A DNA stretch of 64,000 bases from Alloascoidea africana (lineage: Eukaryota; Ascomycota; Alloascoideomycetes; Alloascoideales; Alloascoideaceae): contig JAKTTT010000006.1 of assembly GCA_030581615.1 (NCBI GenBank), positions 372,001 to 436,000 on the forward strand. The letters run 5' to 3'. This document shows positions 22,180-32,117 of the stretch, in pieces. Positions within the stretch are counted from its first letter, which is position 1. Every line of letters begins with the position of its first letter. A program made the translations under genes and the position numbers. The notes under the pieces were generated by a model, which saw only the letters and a list, made by a program, of their open reading frames with translations, was not told the origin of the DNA and ran no database searches.

Positions 22180-22848
22180 ACCAGCTGTTCTGTCCACGAA
22201 GCGCGAGAAGAAGAGAAAAGGAGAGAAAAAAGCGTTTTCGCTGTGCTCGCCGGGCCCATCGCGGCGACCCGATAGCGGGCGCACGGGTGTTTGCGACGGG
22301 GACCGGGGACCCGGTATGGGCCCTGGAGCTGGAGCTGGAGCTGGAGCTGAGGACAGCTTGAGCGGGAGCGAGAGCGATAGAGCCGACTTGAGCGAGAGAA
22401 CTGAGGACAGCGGCTGGGGGAGACAGGAGCAGCGGGAGCGGTTCTTGGGACGGTTGCGGGCGTGGAGCAGCGGCTCTTTCTCGTTCTCGTTCTCGTGCTG
22501 GAGCTCGTGCTGGAGCTCGCTGGAGTGGAGGGCCTTCATTCTCAGCGTATTTGGATACTTGGATCTGGGGATATTCGGATACTTGGGTCTGGGAATTGTA
22601 TCTGGAGGGCTCCAAACAAAAATAGGCTGCTTGCAATTGCCCGGAAAAGTGCCAAAACAAGCGGGAAATAGAGCTATGGGAAAGGGAAAAAGAGGACGGA
22701 ACGGCCTTTTATACTTATTGGCAAAAAGCCACACGCTTTTCGCTTTTCACATTCGCTTTCGTACCGCATCCCGTAATACTTTCAACAGATAAGATAAATA
22801 AATAGCTGGTATAGATACACAATTGGACGGAAATGCCATGAAAGAGAA

Positions 22849-24068
22849 CTATCCTCGACTCTCACTTCTGCTCTGGCTTTGGCTCTGCGATCTTTGTATA
22901 TTCCATAGTAATTTCGACCCCCACGCGTGTATCTTCAGAAACAGTTTCTATCCAACATGTACAGGTTAGTGATAGTAGAAAAACCAATTCTCATTTACAC
23001 AGGCTCTTACATCGTCGTCTACCAATTGCACAAGGCTCCGCGGGCTCAGCGAGAACACGCTTTTGCGTAGAAACCGATCATGGCTCTTTAACAACTCGTT
23101 ATCGCTGTCTCTTTGCTGCTTGGACCGTTCGTGTCCATGTCCATGTCCATGTCCATATCCCTGACCTTGTCCTTTCTCCCGTTCTTGATCCTCTTCTTCC
23201 TGATCCCGCTCCTCCACAAACAGTGCCTGTTTCTTGATGCTGAGAATCAGCTTTTCAAACTCGTAAACGACCAGATTCCAAATCTTAACAAGCTCATTCT
23301 CGCTCTCCGACATACACAAAAGCGCGTAGGTCCGTTCCTCGCCCCGGGCACAGCGGTCTCTGATCTGGAACGTTATCGAGATGACATATCCGATCTCGGC
23401 ATCTCCGAACAATAGCGGCTTCGAGTTGGGCAGCGTATATTCCACCGACAAACTACAACATGGACAATTGAATTAGTCTCAATCAAACACCTACAACAGC
23501 GAGCTGAGTACTGGACATACCTTCTGACCCACGCCTGCCGCAGAGCAGAGAATCTCCTCTGTGTAAACGGGTACTGCGAAGACACGTACTCGGTCTTGTT
23601 CTTTTCATCTCTGGAGCGAAGCATCGTGGGCTGTTTCCTTTTCCCCGGACTTGTCTTTGCGGTGCTGGATGAGGACGGCTGCGGTCTCGGCAAAGACGTT
23701 GAAGAAGATGAAGACGAGGAAGAAGCTGCTGCTGCTGCTGCTGTTGGTGAAGACGGTAAATCTGGCCGCGGCGGGAGGACCAGACGACAAGACGCGCACG
23801 TCGACGCGATCTGCTGGGGCGAGCACGACTGGGACGAGCCGGGCGGCAAGATCGCGATGGAGGCCGGGAACGGTGAAGCTAGAGCTGAAGACGAAGCTGA
23901 ACCTGAAGCTGATAGAGGCAGGGCCTGGATGCACTGGATCGAGGTTGGGCCGTGCTGCTCGCAGAAGTGGGCCAGGCAGAGCTATCAAACAGGCTGGTTA
24001 GTTCTGGCACGAACAGCGCACCGGCCAGGAGCTCTGGCACTCACCATGAAGCTGGAGGCCGCGGACAT
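22849..24068 (-). CDS. LST7: Folliculin/Lst7 family protein
   Basis: Lst7 is the yeast folliculin orthologue and, with Lst4, acts as a GAP for the Gtr2 Rag GTPase in amino-acid signalling to TORC1 at the vacuole. Exons on the minus strand are 24068-24045, 23981-23521, 23452-23011 and 22947-22849, giving 341 aa. Phases agree at each junction, with CTAAC or CTAAT branches in all three introns. Conserved blocks are LCLAHFCEQHGPTSI near residues 9-23, a C-x2-C pair (C70/C73), SSQYPFTQRRFSALRQAWVR, then KPLLFGDAEIGYVISITFQI and CARGEERTYALLC. The last exon supplies LFLKIHAW. Without the third splice the frame ends early in an unrelated tail. A His-Gly repeat near 23130-23160 is lineage-specific. 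It is divergent from VPS38 across 162 bp. Confidence 0.88.
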
Positions 24069-24230
24069 GTTGGTTCGTGGAGCTGGAGCTGGAGCTGGAG
24101 CTGGAGCTGTGGTGATGGTGGTGGGAGGCGTGCGAGAGAAGGAAAGCCCTCCATCCCGCGAGCGAGCGTGTCTTCACCAGACCTTCACCAGACCCCAGAG
24201 GACCAAAACCAGAGGACCCAGAGATCCGAA
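24069..24230. promoter_or_regulatory. Compact LST7/VPS38 divergent promoter
   Basis: Only 162 bp separate the two start codons, so the promoters must overlap. It holds a GCTGGA repeat close to the LST7 start and no clear TATA box. Confidence 0.4.
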
Positions 24231-26645
24231 ATGTACCACTCGGCGCCGACCTCGCCCGTTCTGACCGACGACGGAGACGACGACCTCTTCCGTTCGCACG
24301 GGCCCGGCTCCGTTCTGGACTCGCCAGAGCTGCCCGTGCCGCTGCTGGCCCCAGAGATGAGACGAGTGCGCCATATCGCAGGCCTTGGGCTGCGAAACGT
24401 CTCATTCCCGGAGGCAGGCTCGTCGGAAGAGACGCCGCTGTCCGGCTTGTCTGGAGCAGAGAAACACACAGGGAAAAGGCCTTCTCGAAGACGATCGAGC
24501 CTGGTGAGTTTGAACAAAAACAAAGGAAAGCAGAAGAATCTGGCATGTGCGCATCCCATGCCCGATAACAAGACGAGAAAGCCCTCCTCTGATTTTACAA
24601 CTCCAAGCAAAGACCTTGGCCCGTTTGAATTGTATTTGGAGACTACTCGTCTTGATCAGAAACGTAAATACACCAGCGGCGGCAGTGAGGCCACAAACAG
24701 AATAAGGGAACGAAGGTCAAGCTCAATGGTCACAGATCTAGATCCAGAGATTGCAATAGACATTGGAATGGGAATCGGAGTAGGATTAAAGCCTGGAAGA
24801 ATCCAAAAGGCAACTTCAGCAATGCTATTCGATACCTTTGTCAGCATTCATGTTGATTCTCAGAGCGGTACATATCGGCTTTTCTTGTAGCTTTTCACTT
24901 TCATGTATATACTAACCGACTGCTTGATAAAAGACCCAATATACATCAGTGAAGTGATTGAAAAGTCAATGGTATGTTATATCGTGCCCACCATCCATAG
25001 AGAAACTACAAAACTACAAAACACTAACATATATCCAAAAGAACCCCACGTTTCGCGAAGTCGACTTTACTGAAATTGCATGGCGCCAGAAAAACGCGAT
25101 AACGATCAAAATATGGGCTCAGAAAACGTCCCGAGTGCGAAAGTGGTTTCTCCTGAACAGTGTCCATATCCCGCTTTCTGATCTTTTATACCTGGGGGGA
25201 AATGTATGTTTTATTCAATTCTATCTGTCCTGTGCCTATTTGTCTAATCAACCACGAAACAAAAAAAAAAAAAGATTGATGATGAGCTGTTACCACAAAA
25301 CTCGATTATCGTGATACTTAGTGATGGATACTACACTTATCCACCTGCCAAATCTCCCTTTTATCGAAATTCATTCTCTGCTTCATCTCCAGATCTACTT
25401 CAACACAGAGAACCCAGAACATCCACTTCGCGAGAAATCGAACTCAGCACAAGCATCGCTTCATCATTGGCATCGATGAAAACGCTATATCCAAGCTCTT
25501 CACTTCAAGCGGACTCTGCAACTTTCAATTCCATGATGAAGTTGAACAACCTGGTATCTATTCTTAAAGATACAACAGAATCGAATTTTGAATTACAATC
25601 AGAAATTGATAAAAAATTGGAAACCCAACGGAAAGAGAAGTTTGGTTTGGCACTCACTTCTGGAAAATCAAAGGCGAAGAGATCGGTTGCAGAACTTGAA
25701 AAACTGATTTCTTTAGAAACAAACAGAATCTCAAAATTACAGGAAAAGATCCAAAGCCTCCAAAAGAGACTCGAGTTCACGTCACAGAAGCATCATGAAA
25801 TGTCACAGTTTTTAGAAGACGATTTACAAGATCGGAGTACAAAGCGTGTGGAATTGAACCAGAGGTTTGAAAACTGTGAGAATGTAAACGAGTGCATCAC
25901 TATGGAAAGAGCCCGAATTGCAGATGCTCTATCTACCATTTTCCCCATTGATCTGTGGACTGTGGACCCGAATTTTTACAGCATCTGTGAACTGCCATTG
26001 ATTAACCAAATCGGTCAATGGTCAGGCTTGGGACCACTATTGACTCGACCTGGATCTGGATCTGGATCGGGGTCTGTTCGTAGTTATCAAAACCCCCGCC
26101 GTCGTAATGATCCCACATTTTATCCTCATTCTCACCATCGCAGCCAGAGTCAGAGTCGGATCCAGAACCATCAGCGGGCGTCCAGTACTTCAAGTGGAAT
26201 CATGAACAGGAAACCTACAACAAAAGATTACTCCAATTACGGCGATGAGACAGTGGCGGCGATTTTCGGATTCATTGCCCAACTGACACTTTTACTTTCC
26301 CGCTATCTCTCCGTCCCGCTTCGATACACCATCTTCCCCTTTGGCAGCCATTCATACATTGTGGACGAGATTAGTGACCTCAAGGGCGAACGAGTCTTCC
26401 CACTCTGGCCCCAGGAGTCTCTGGGCACGGGCGCTGGCGCCGGCGGCACGGGCACGGCAGGAGGCTACAAGTTCCAGTACGCCGTGCTCCTTTTGAACCG
26501 CGACCTCGAACAACTGCTCGAACGCTTTGGAATCGCAATAGTCGAGGTTGGGAACTCGCTGGGGAATCTGAAAAGCCTGCTTTTATACGTTTCGGCGGGA
26601 AGAGTCCAGCGCTTAACGTTTGTGGGGCGGGTAACGCGCCCGTGA
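24231..26645 (+). CDS. VPS38: UVRAG/Vps38-like subunit of PI3-kinase complex II
   Basis: Vps38 pairs with Vps30/Atg6, Vps34 and Vps15 in the endosomal PI3-kinase complex needed for vacuolar protein sorting. Exons 24231-24867, 24934-24971, 25042-25203 and 25275-26645 give 735 aa. Introns are 66, 70 and 71 nt, with CTAAC or CTAAT branches. A C2 domain (about residues 200-300) is rebuilt by splicing: DPIYISEVIEKSM joins NPTFREVDFTEIAWRQ, and LSDLLYLGGN joins IDDELLPQNSIIVIL. Coiled coil follows at about residues 375-480. A C-terminal membrane-binding domain ends with YAVLLLNRDLEQLLERFGIA, matching the UVRAG/Atg14 family. Residues 1-200 are basic and Ser-rich. Vps38 is favoured over Atg14 because of the C2 domain and the absence of an N-terminal Cys-repeat motif. 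Confidence 0.88.
26628..26634 (-). promoter_or_regulatory. Reb1-type site GTTACCCG upstream of SUA5
   Basis: CGGGTAAC on the plus strand is GTTACCCG on the minus strand and matches the yeast Reb1 core TTACCCG. It lies within the last codons of VPS38, about 275 bp before the SUA5 ATG. Confidence 0.4.
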
Positions 26646-26908
26646 AAAGATTTTTGTCCAACTACTAATTTTTTTTTTTGGGTCTATGTGTGTGAGGGAG
26701 ATATAAAAAAAGTGTGTTTGTATGCCATTAGTGGACCTTTATTAATGGCTGATTTCTCAATCTTCTCTACCAGCCCAACCCAAAGACGTTTCGATATAGC
26801 AAAGATATTCCCAACCTCTATTCCAGTTTCGCTAGAGGAGTTTCAACTGCTGCAAGAAAAGGCTTGCGTTCCCCATGCAGTAGTAGTAGTTCACCAACAT
26901 TCACAAAG

Positions 26909-28267
26909 ATGCAGAACGATATAACACAAACTGCAAAAATTTCGATGAAGAAACGTTTTGCGAAGAATCCCGGTGATTGGGATTTGTCTTTTAAAACCGA
27001 GGTTTTGAAAACGAATCCTGATTCAATTCATTTCACTCCTAAAGATCCCAATTCGAAACGCCTATATACAGAACAGCAACTCTCGATATCTGATCCTCAA
27101 ACCTTACAAAACCTGGAAACGGCAGTATCGTACCTGAATAAGACCGAGATTCCAGTATCGTTCCCTACTGAAAGTGTTTATGGACTTGCTGCTTCTAGTT
27201 TTAAAACAGAGGCTATTCACAATGTTTACAGAGTCAAGAATCGGCCTCTTGATAATCCACTCATCTCACATATCTCTTCGCTGGAGATGTTGAAGGAAAT
27301 TGTTGGAGATGAGGGAATCCCCGAGATTTACAATGTCCTGATAGATGCCTTTTGGCCCGGCCCATTGACAATCTTACTTCCAGTTCCAAAAAAGAAGAAG
27401 CCGGATCAAAAAACTATTTCACCTGCGTGTACGGTGAACCAACCCACATTTGCAGTTCGAATGCCATCTAACAAAGTTGCACGGGCTTTGATCCAGATGT
27501 TGAATGAGCCTGTTGCTGCTCCCAGTAGCAACACCTCGACGCGGCCAAGTCCAACACGAGCAGATCATGTCTTGCACGATTTGGGCGGCAAGATACCCGT
27601 TATTTTGGATGGTGGAGAATGTTCAGTAGGCGTTGAAAGTACTGTTGTGGACGGTCTTGTTTCACCACCGTTGGTTTTACGTCCAGGTGGTATATCTATA
27701 GAGCAGATTCGTAAAGTTGGGAAAGGAACAATTTGGGAAAACACAGTTGCATTTCAAAAACCTTTGAAAAAGTCACAAAAGACGACAGAACAGGAAGATG
27801 AAGATGATGTGCCGGTTAGGACACCAGGCATGAAGTATCGACATTATTCACCAGATGCAAAAGTGGTTCTTTTCATCCAATGTGGTGATGGCCAAAATGC
27901 AATTCAAGAGTATTTGGCAAAGTGGGATCGTGAATTAGAATTAGAAGACAAAAGTGAAAAAGTTGTTGCTGTTTTGAGTACGAAACATTTTAATCCACCA
28001 TTTATGAATGGTAGTACATCTGTTGGTACAAGCAATTCTTTTTCCAAGAAGATTATTAGACGAAATTTAGGCACAACAAACCAAGAAATAGCCCATTCTT
28101 TATTTGCCACGCTGAGAGATATGGATTTGGAGAAAGTAGATTTGATTCTTGTGGAAGGTGTTTCTGAAAACGGAGGAGGACTTGCGATTATGAACCGTTT
28201 ACGGAAAGCAGCTTCGGAGGTTGTTGTTGGAAATGCTTCTTTCCCTGAAGATGAAGAAGATGTTTAA
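26909..28267 (+). CDS. SUA5: Threonylcarbamoyl-AMP synthase
   Basis: Makes threonylcarbamoyl-AMP from Thr, bicarbonate and ATP for t6A37 modification of ANN-decoding tRNAs, in cytosol and mitochondria. From ATG 26909 the product is 452 aa (S. cerevisiae 426). The YrdC domain (about residues 60-300) shows VSFPTESVYGLAASS, KNRPLDNPLISHI, AFWPGPLTILLP and FAVRMPSNKVARALI. It is followed by a linker and the Sua5 C-terminal domain starting near RTPGMKYRHYSPDAKVVLF. The first in-frame ATG is 26909, with another at 26945. The frame stays open upstream to 26753 and encodes a presequence-like stretch without any ATG (see findings). Another ATG at 26742 begins a 60-codon ORF in a different frame that overlaps the SUA5 start. 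Confidence 0.93.
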   Translation: MQNDITQTAKISMKKRFAKNPGDWDLSFKTEVLKTNPDSIHFTPKDPNSKRLYTEQQLSISDPQTLQNLETAVSYLNKTEIPVSFPTESVYGLAASSFKTEAIHNVYRVKNRPLDNPLISHISSLEMLKEIVGDEGIPEIYNVLIDAFWPGPLTILLPVPKKKKPDQKTISPACTVNQPTFAVRMPSNKVARALIQMLNEPVAAPSSNTSTRPSPTRADHVLHDLGGKIPVILDGGECSVGVESTVVDGLVSPPLVLRPGGISIEQIRKVGKGTIWENTVAFQKPLKKSQKTTEQEDEDDVPVRTPGMKYRHYSPDAKVVLFIQCGDGQNAIQEYLAKWDRELELEDKSEKVVAVLSTKHFNPPFMNGSTSVGTSNSFSKKIIRRNLGTTNQEIAHSLFATLRDMDLEKVDLILVEGVSENGGGLAIMNRLRKAASEVVVGNASFPEDEEDV

Positions 28268-28766
28268 TTGATTTGGCTAACACTATTCTTTGCATTTACA
28301 TGTGTGGTTTTGTTTTGTTTTGTCTTTTTTTTTTTTGTGTAGTATGTATACTCTAGCTCTGATTAGGAAAATAGTAATACGCATACACACACCTAGAATT
28401 ATTCATTACATATATAGTTAGATAATAGTGGAAGAGGTTTACAATAATGCGTATTTCTATGCCTGCGATTTGTGAATATGAAAGGGAGGAAAGCCGAGGA
28501 TTAAAAAAAAAAATGATATTATGTTCTGTTTTCTTTTCCGACAAAAGCTGTTGAGGAGTCGTGATAATGAGATGGTGGCGGGTGAGGAGGAGACTGTGTT
28601 GGTGGTGGTGGTGGTGCTCACACCAAATAGATAAGAAGTTACCATGAACTCCAATAGACATGTGCTCCGATAGAACGGGGTGTCTCCTCTGCTCTGTGGT
28701 TTGAAAAGGCAAGCAACTGGAAACCGCAAACGCAAACGCAAACGAAAAACCTATAGTTGGATAGGT
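28268..28766. other. Convergent 3' flanks of SUA5 and PMR1
   Basis: No gene is visible. It contains T-rich runs (28325-28336), an A run on the opposite side and a GTG repeat near 28596-28615. It is likely the terminator region for both genes. Confidence 0.5.
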
Positions 28767-31631
28767 TTATACCGCAGATGAATAGCCCAATCCAGTCAAC
28801 TTTCTCCTCTTGTAAAGTTTTTTCAACTCATCTGCAATCCAAACAGAACTTGTCAACATGACCAAAACAACCAAATCTTTAAAATAGAGCGCCTCAGTTT
28901 GGAAAACTCTTTGGAAAAAAGGGACGTAAATAACGGCAAATTGACCCAATATGGACAATGAACATGCAACGTTAAACATTAGATTTGAACAGAGACCCAG
29001 CTCAAATGTCGATTTGGTTGCTGAACGGCATGCTAAAGCATTAAACATGTCAAAAAAGACAAAACATGTAAACGTCATTGTTGTATCTCTTTTCGTTATT
29101 ACTCCATCCTTTTGCATTTCCGAAATGTAGATAAAACAGGTACCAGCGATAATTATCCCAGATGCTTGAAGAATCCGCTTCAAAACCGCTTTCGTCAAAA
29201 TTTGATCGTTTCTTGATCGAGGAGGCTTGTTCATGATTGAATGATCAACAGGCTCAACACCAAGACTTTGTGCAGGTGGTCCATCCATAAGAATGTTAAT
29301 CCATAAAATTTGCATTGCATTTAAGGGGTTTGGAAGTCTGAAAAAAGTCGAAATCGCAATCAGAGACAAGGCTGCAATTGAAGTTGATAATTGAAAAGTT
29401 AAAAAGTTTTGAATGTTGTAAAAAATGGATTTTCCTTCCTCAATTGCAGTAAGTATTGTACTAAAATCGTCGTCTGTTAAAACCATATCTGCTGCCTCTT
29501 TCGCAACATCGGTGCCGTTTTTACCCATACTAATGCCAATATCTGCTAGTTTCAAAGCTGGGGCGTCGTTTACGCCATCTCCTGTCATTGCAACAACGTC
29601 TCCACGCATTTGTAGCGCTTCCACAATGATCATCTTGTGTCTTGGTGTGGTACGCGCAAAGACAGAAACGTATTGAATAGCATCGGCCAATTGCTCAGGG
29701 TTCAATTTATCCAATTGGTCTCCTGTCATAACAGACCTTTCGTTGTTCTGAACTGGCATACCGATATTTTTCGCAATATTCCGTGCAGTGGCTTCAGAAT
29801 CTCCTGTAATCATAATCACCCGAACTCGGCCTCTCATAAGGTGTAAAATACTTTGCTGAACATTGGGCCTTGGGGGATCATACATTCCAACCATGCCGGT
29901 AAATGTCAAGTCCTTGGGAGGATCATTTGGATTCTGTTCGTCGACATGCGTTGCGTTCGGTCCAGAACCATGTGCGAATGCCAATATTCGAACACCATCT
30001 TCCGCCATTTGTACAGAGTTTTCAATAATATCCTGTTTCATTGCCTCCGTAAGCGGGACCAACGAACCATTTTTCGCCATGTAGTTTTTGCATAGATCCA
30101 AAACCCGCTCAACAGCACCCTTTACAAAAGTCGTCAAAGTGGCTTTGCTACCATTATGCGCACTTACTGCCATCCATTTCCGGGACGACGAAAAAGGGAT
30201 TTCAGCAGTACGCACTTTTGTAGCACGTTTATCCTCAAGGTCGAAAATAGAAAGAACATCGATCAGGGCAACGTCCGTTGGATTTCCCAGGTACTTGTTG
30301 GCCTCTGCGGAAAATCTCGAACCATTGCAAATATTACCAGTTTCCAAAACCTGGCCTATCGCCAAGTCACTTTCAAGCACGCTTCTCTCTACCTTATGAT
30401 GCTGCTCACTGTTCAGCTTTAACCAATTCCTAACACCCATATCGTAAGTCCACAACTTTGTCACTGTCATTTGGTTTTTGGTCAGTGTCCCTGTCTTGTC
30501 ACTACAAATCACATTCACGGAACCCAGAGTCTCGACACTTGGCAAGCGGCGAACGATGGCTTTCTTCTTTGCCATTCTCAATACACCAAGGGCTAAAGTA
30601 ACTGTGACAATAATCGGTAGACCTTCGGGAATAGCAGCAACCGCTAGAGAAACAGATATCGTAAACATGTCCAACCAAGATCGGCCCTGGACAACTCCGA
30701 TAAGACAGATAACGCCGATGACGCCGAAGCTGAGAAATGACAAATTCTTCCCCAAGCCATCCATTGAAATTTGGAGAGGCGTTTTGGGCTTATCAATCGA
30801 AGACATAATTTCAAACACGGACCCAAAAGCAGTATTCCGCCCAGTTCCAACCACGATTCCTGAGCCACGGCCATCTCTCACCAGTGTGCCCATAAATGCA
30901 ATAGAGGTTTGTTGGCCAACAGGAACACCATGATCAAAAGGGTTTTCGGGGCTGACTTTAGGTTCCACCTTGTCTGCGGATTTTGAAACAGGCTCGTTTT
31001 CGCCTGTGAGGTTGCTCTCGTCGATGCTCAACTGCACAGCTTCTGTCAGACGGACATCAGCTGGAATTCTGTCCCCGATGCCGAAATGTACAAGGTCACC
31101 TGGAACTAGAGATGAGGCGAGCACGGTCTGGGTGTGACCTGCTCTGGTAAGATGCGCTTCATTTGGCACCAACTTGTTCAAAGCCTGCAGAGATTTTTCG
31201 GACCTGTATTCCTGTACAAAGCCAACTGTTACAACGATAAGAATAGCCAGGGTAATCGAGATGGCATCATCGGTATTCCCCATGTAGAAACTGATGAATG
31301 CGGAGGCTATAAGTAATAAGATTAGAGGATTCTCGTAAAATTGCTTGAGAAACTTTATCACAATGTTTTCGTCTTCTTCAGAGGTGAGTTCATTTAGACC
31401 GTGGATGCTCCGTCGGTAGGTTGCATCCTGAGAAGGCGTAATTCCCTGAGAAACGTGTGTTCGCAACTCAGTTACCGTGTCCTCAACGCTGCGAGCGCAA
31501 AAGATGGCTGAAGGGGTATGTGAGGTGGCCGATGAAGTCGCAGCGGCAGCATCCGCGATGGAACGCCGTCTCTGGTCCTCAGACAAGGGCAGCTGGTCTT
31601 TTTCCCCAAGCGATTGTCTTCGCTCAAACAT
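28767..31631 (-). CDS. PMR1: Golgi P-type Ca2+/Mn2+-transporting ATPase
   Basis: A 954-aa SPCA-type pump that loads Ca2+ and Mn2+ into the Golgi lumen. P-type hallmarks are present: the TGE actuator loop ([10 protein letters not shown]), the phosphorylation site [19 protein letters not shown], the nucleotide-binding KGAVERVL, and the hinge [13 protein letters not shown]. Membrane segments include [17 protein letters not shown] near residue 100, [20 protein letters not shown] in M4 with the PEGLP ion-site motif, and [20 protein letters not shown] in M6. The length is near that of S. cerevisiae Pmr1 (950 aa). The start is the first ATG (MFERRQSLG). There is no intron. PMR1 rather than PMC1 is supported by size and by absence of a long C-terminal regulatory tail. 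Confidence 0.95.
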   Translation of the reverse strand: MFERRQSLGEKDQLPLSEDQRRRSIADAAAATSSATSHTPSAIFCARSVEDTVTELRTHVSQGITPSQDATYRRSIHGLNELTSEEDENIVIKFLKQFYENPLILLLIASAFISFYMGNTDDAISITLAILIVVTVGFVQEYRSEKSLQALNKLVPNEAHLTRAGHTQTVLASSLVPGDLVHFGIGDRIPADVRLTEAVQLSIDESNLTGENEPVSKSADKVEPKVSPENPFDHGVPVGQQTSIAFMGTLVRDGRGSGIVVGTGRNTAFGSVFEIMSSIDKPKTPLQISMDGLGKNLSFLSFGVIGVICLIGVVQGRSWLDMFTISVSLAVAAIPEGLPIIVTVTLALGVLRMAKKKAIVRRLPSVETLGSVNVICSDKTGTLTKNQMTVTKLWTYDMGVRNWLKLNSEQHHKVERSVLESDLAIGQVLETGNICNGSRFSAEANKYLGNPTDVALIDVLSIFDLEDKRATKVRTAEIPFSSSRKWMAVSAHNGSKATLTTFVKGAVERVLDLCKNYMAKNGSLVPLTEAMKQDIIENSVQMAEDGVRILAFAHGSGPNATHVDEQNPNDPPKDLTFTGMVGMYDPPRPNVQQSILHLMRGRVRVIMITGDSEATARNIAKNIGMPVQNNERSVMTGDQLDKLNPEQLADAIQYVSVFARTTPRHKMIIVEALQMRGDVVAMTGDGVNDAPALKLADIGISMGKNGTDVAKEAADMVLTDDDFSTILTAIEEGKSIFYNIQNFLTFQLSTSIAALSLIAISTFFRLPNPLNAMQILWINILMDGPPAQSLGVEPVDHSIMNKPPRSRNDQILTKAVLKRILQASGIIIAGTCFIYISEMQKDGVITKRDTTMTFTCFVFFDMFNALACRSATKSTFELGLCSNLMFNVACSLSILGQFAVIYVPFFQRVFQTEALYFKDLVVLVMLTSSVWIADELKKLYKRRKLTGLGYSSAV

Positions 31632-32117
31632 GAGGAACCAGAACCAAAGACAGATAAGGGAGGAGAAATGGAGTAGAGGTGGTAGAACAAGTCCAAGGGT
31701 TTCGTTTTGTCCTTTTTGTCCTTTTTTTTTTTCGTCCTTTAGTAACGTGTCAACAGTGAACGAGTGGCTCGTTTGTCACGCTCTCAAGGCACACTATTTC
31801 GCAGCACTCAACAGAACAGAGCCAGAAGCCACAAGGAGTCAAAAGGTCGAAATGGCGGTACACAAGCGTTCGCAAGGGCAGAAGGAAGAACGGGCCTGGC
31901 AGCGACTTGAACAACACAGGCTTGTGGTGTGTGGATGGAGAGGAGGCGACCCACCACCGACAACGTGAAGAGTTACCCGGGCATGAGCAGGCCCGCCGCA
32001 GCAGGCCCACGCACCGTGCCCAGGTGTACGCACCGTGCTGGGATATGCTCATCCACGCTCTATTGCGACTGATTCCTATTACTAAGCGCGTACGTAACGT
32101 ATCCACTCCTCCCACTG
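31632..32117. promoter_or_regulatory. PMR1 promoter and RPA135 3' flank
   Basis: A 486-bp gap. It contains a poly-T/poly-A tract at about 31721-31733 and a GTTACCCGG Reb1-type site with core at 31973-31979, about 345 bp upstream of PMR1. No gene is visible. Confidence 0.4.
31973..31979 (+). promoter_or_regulatory. Reb1-type site GTTACCCG
   Basis: The sequence GTTACCCGG lies between the PMR1 start and the RPA135 stop. The core matches the S. cerevisiae Reb1 consensus. Binding is inferred only. Confidence 0.4.
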
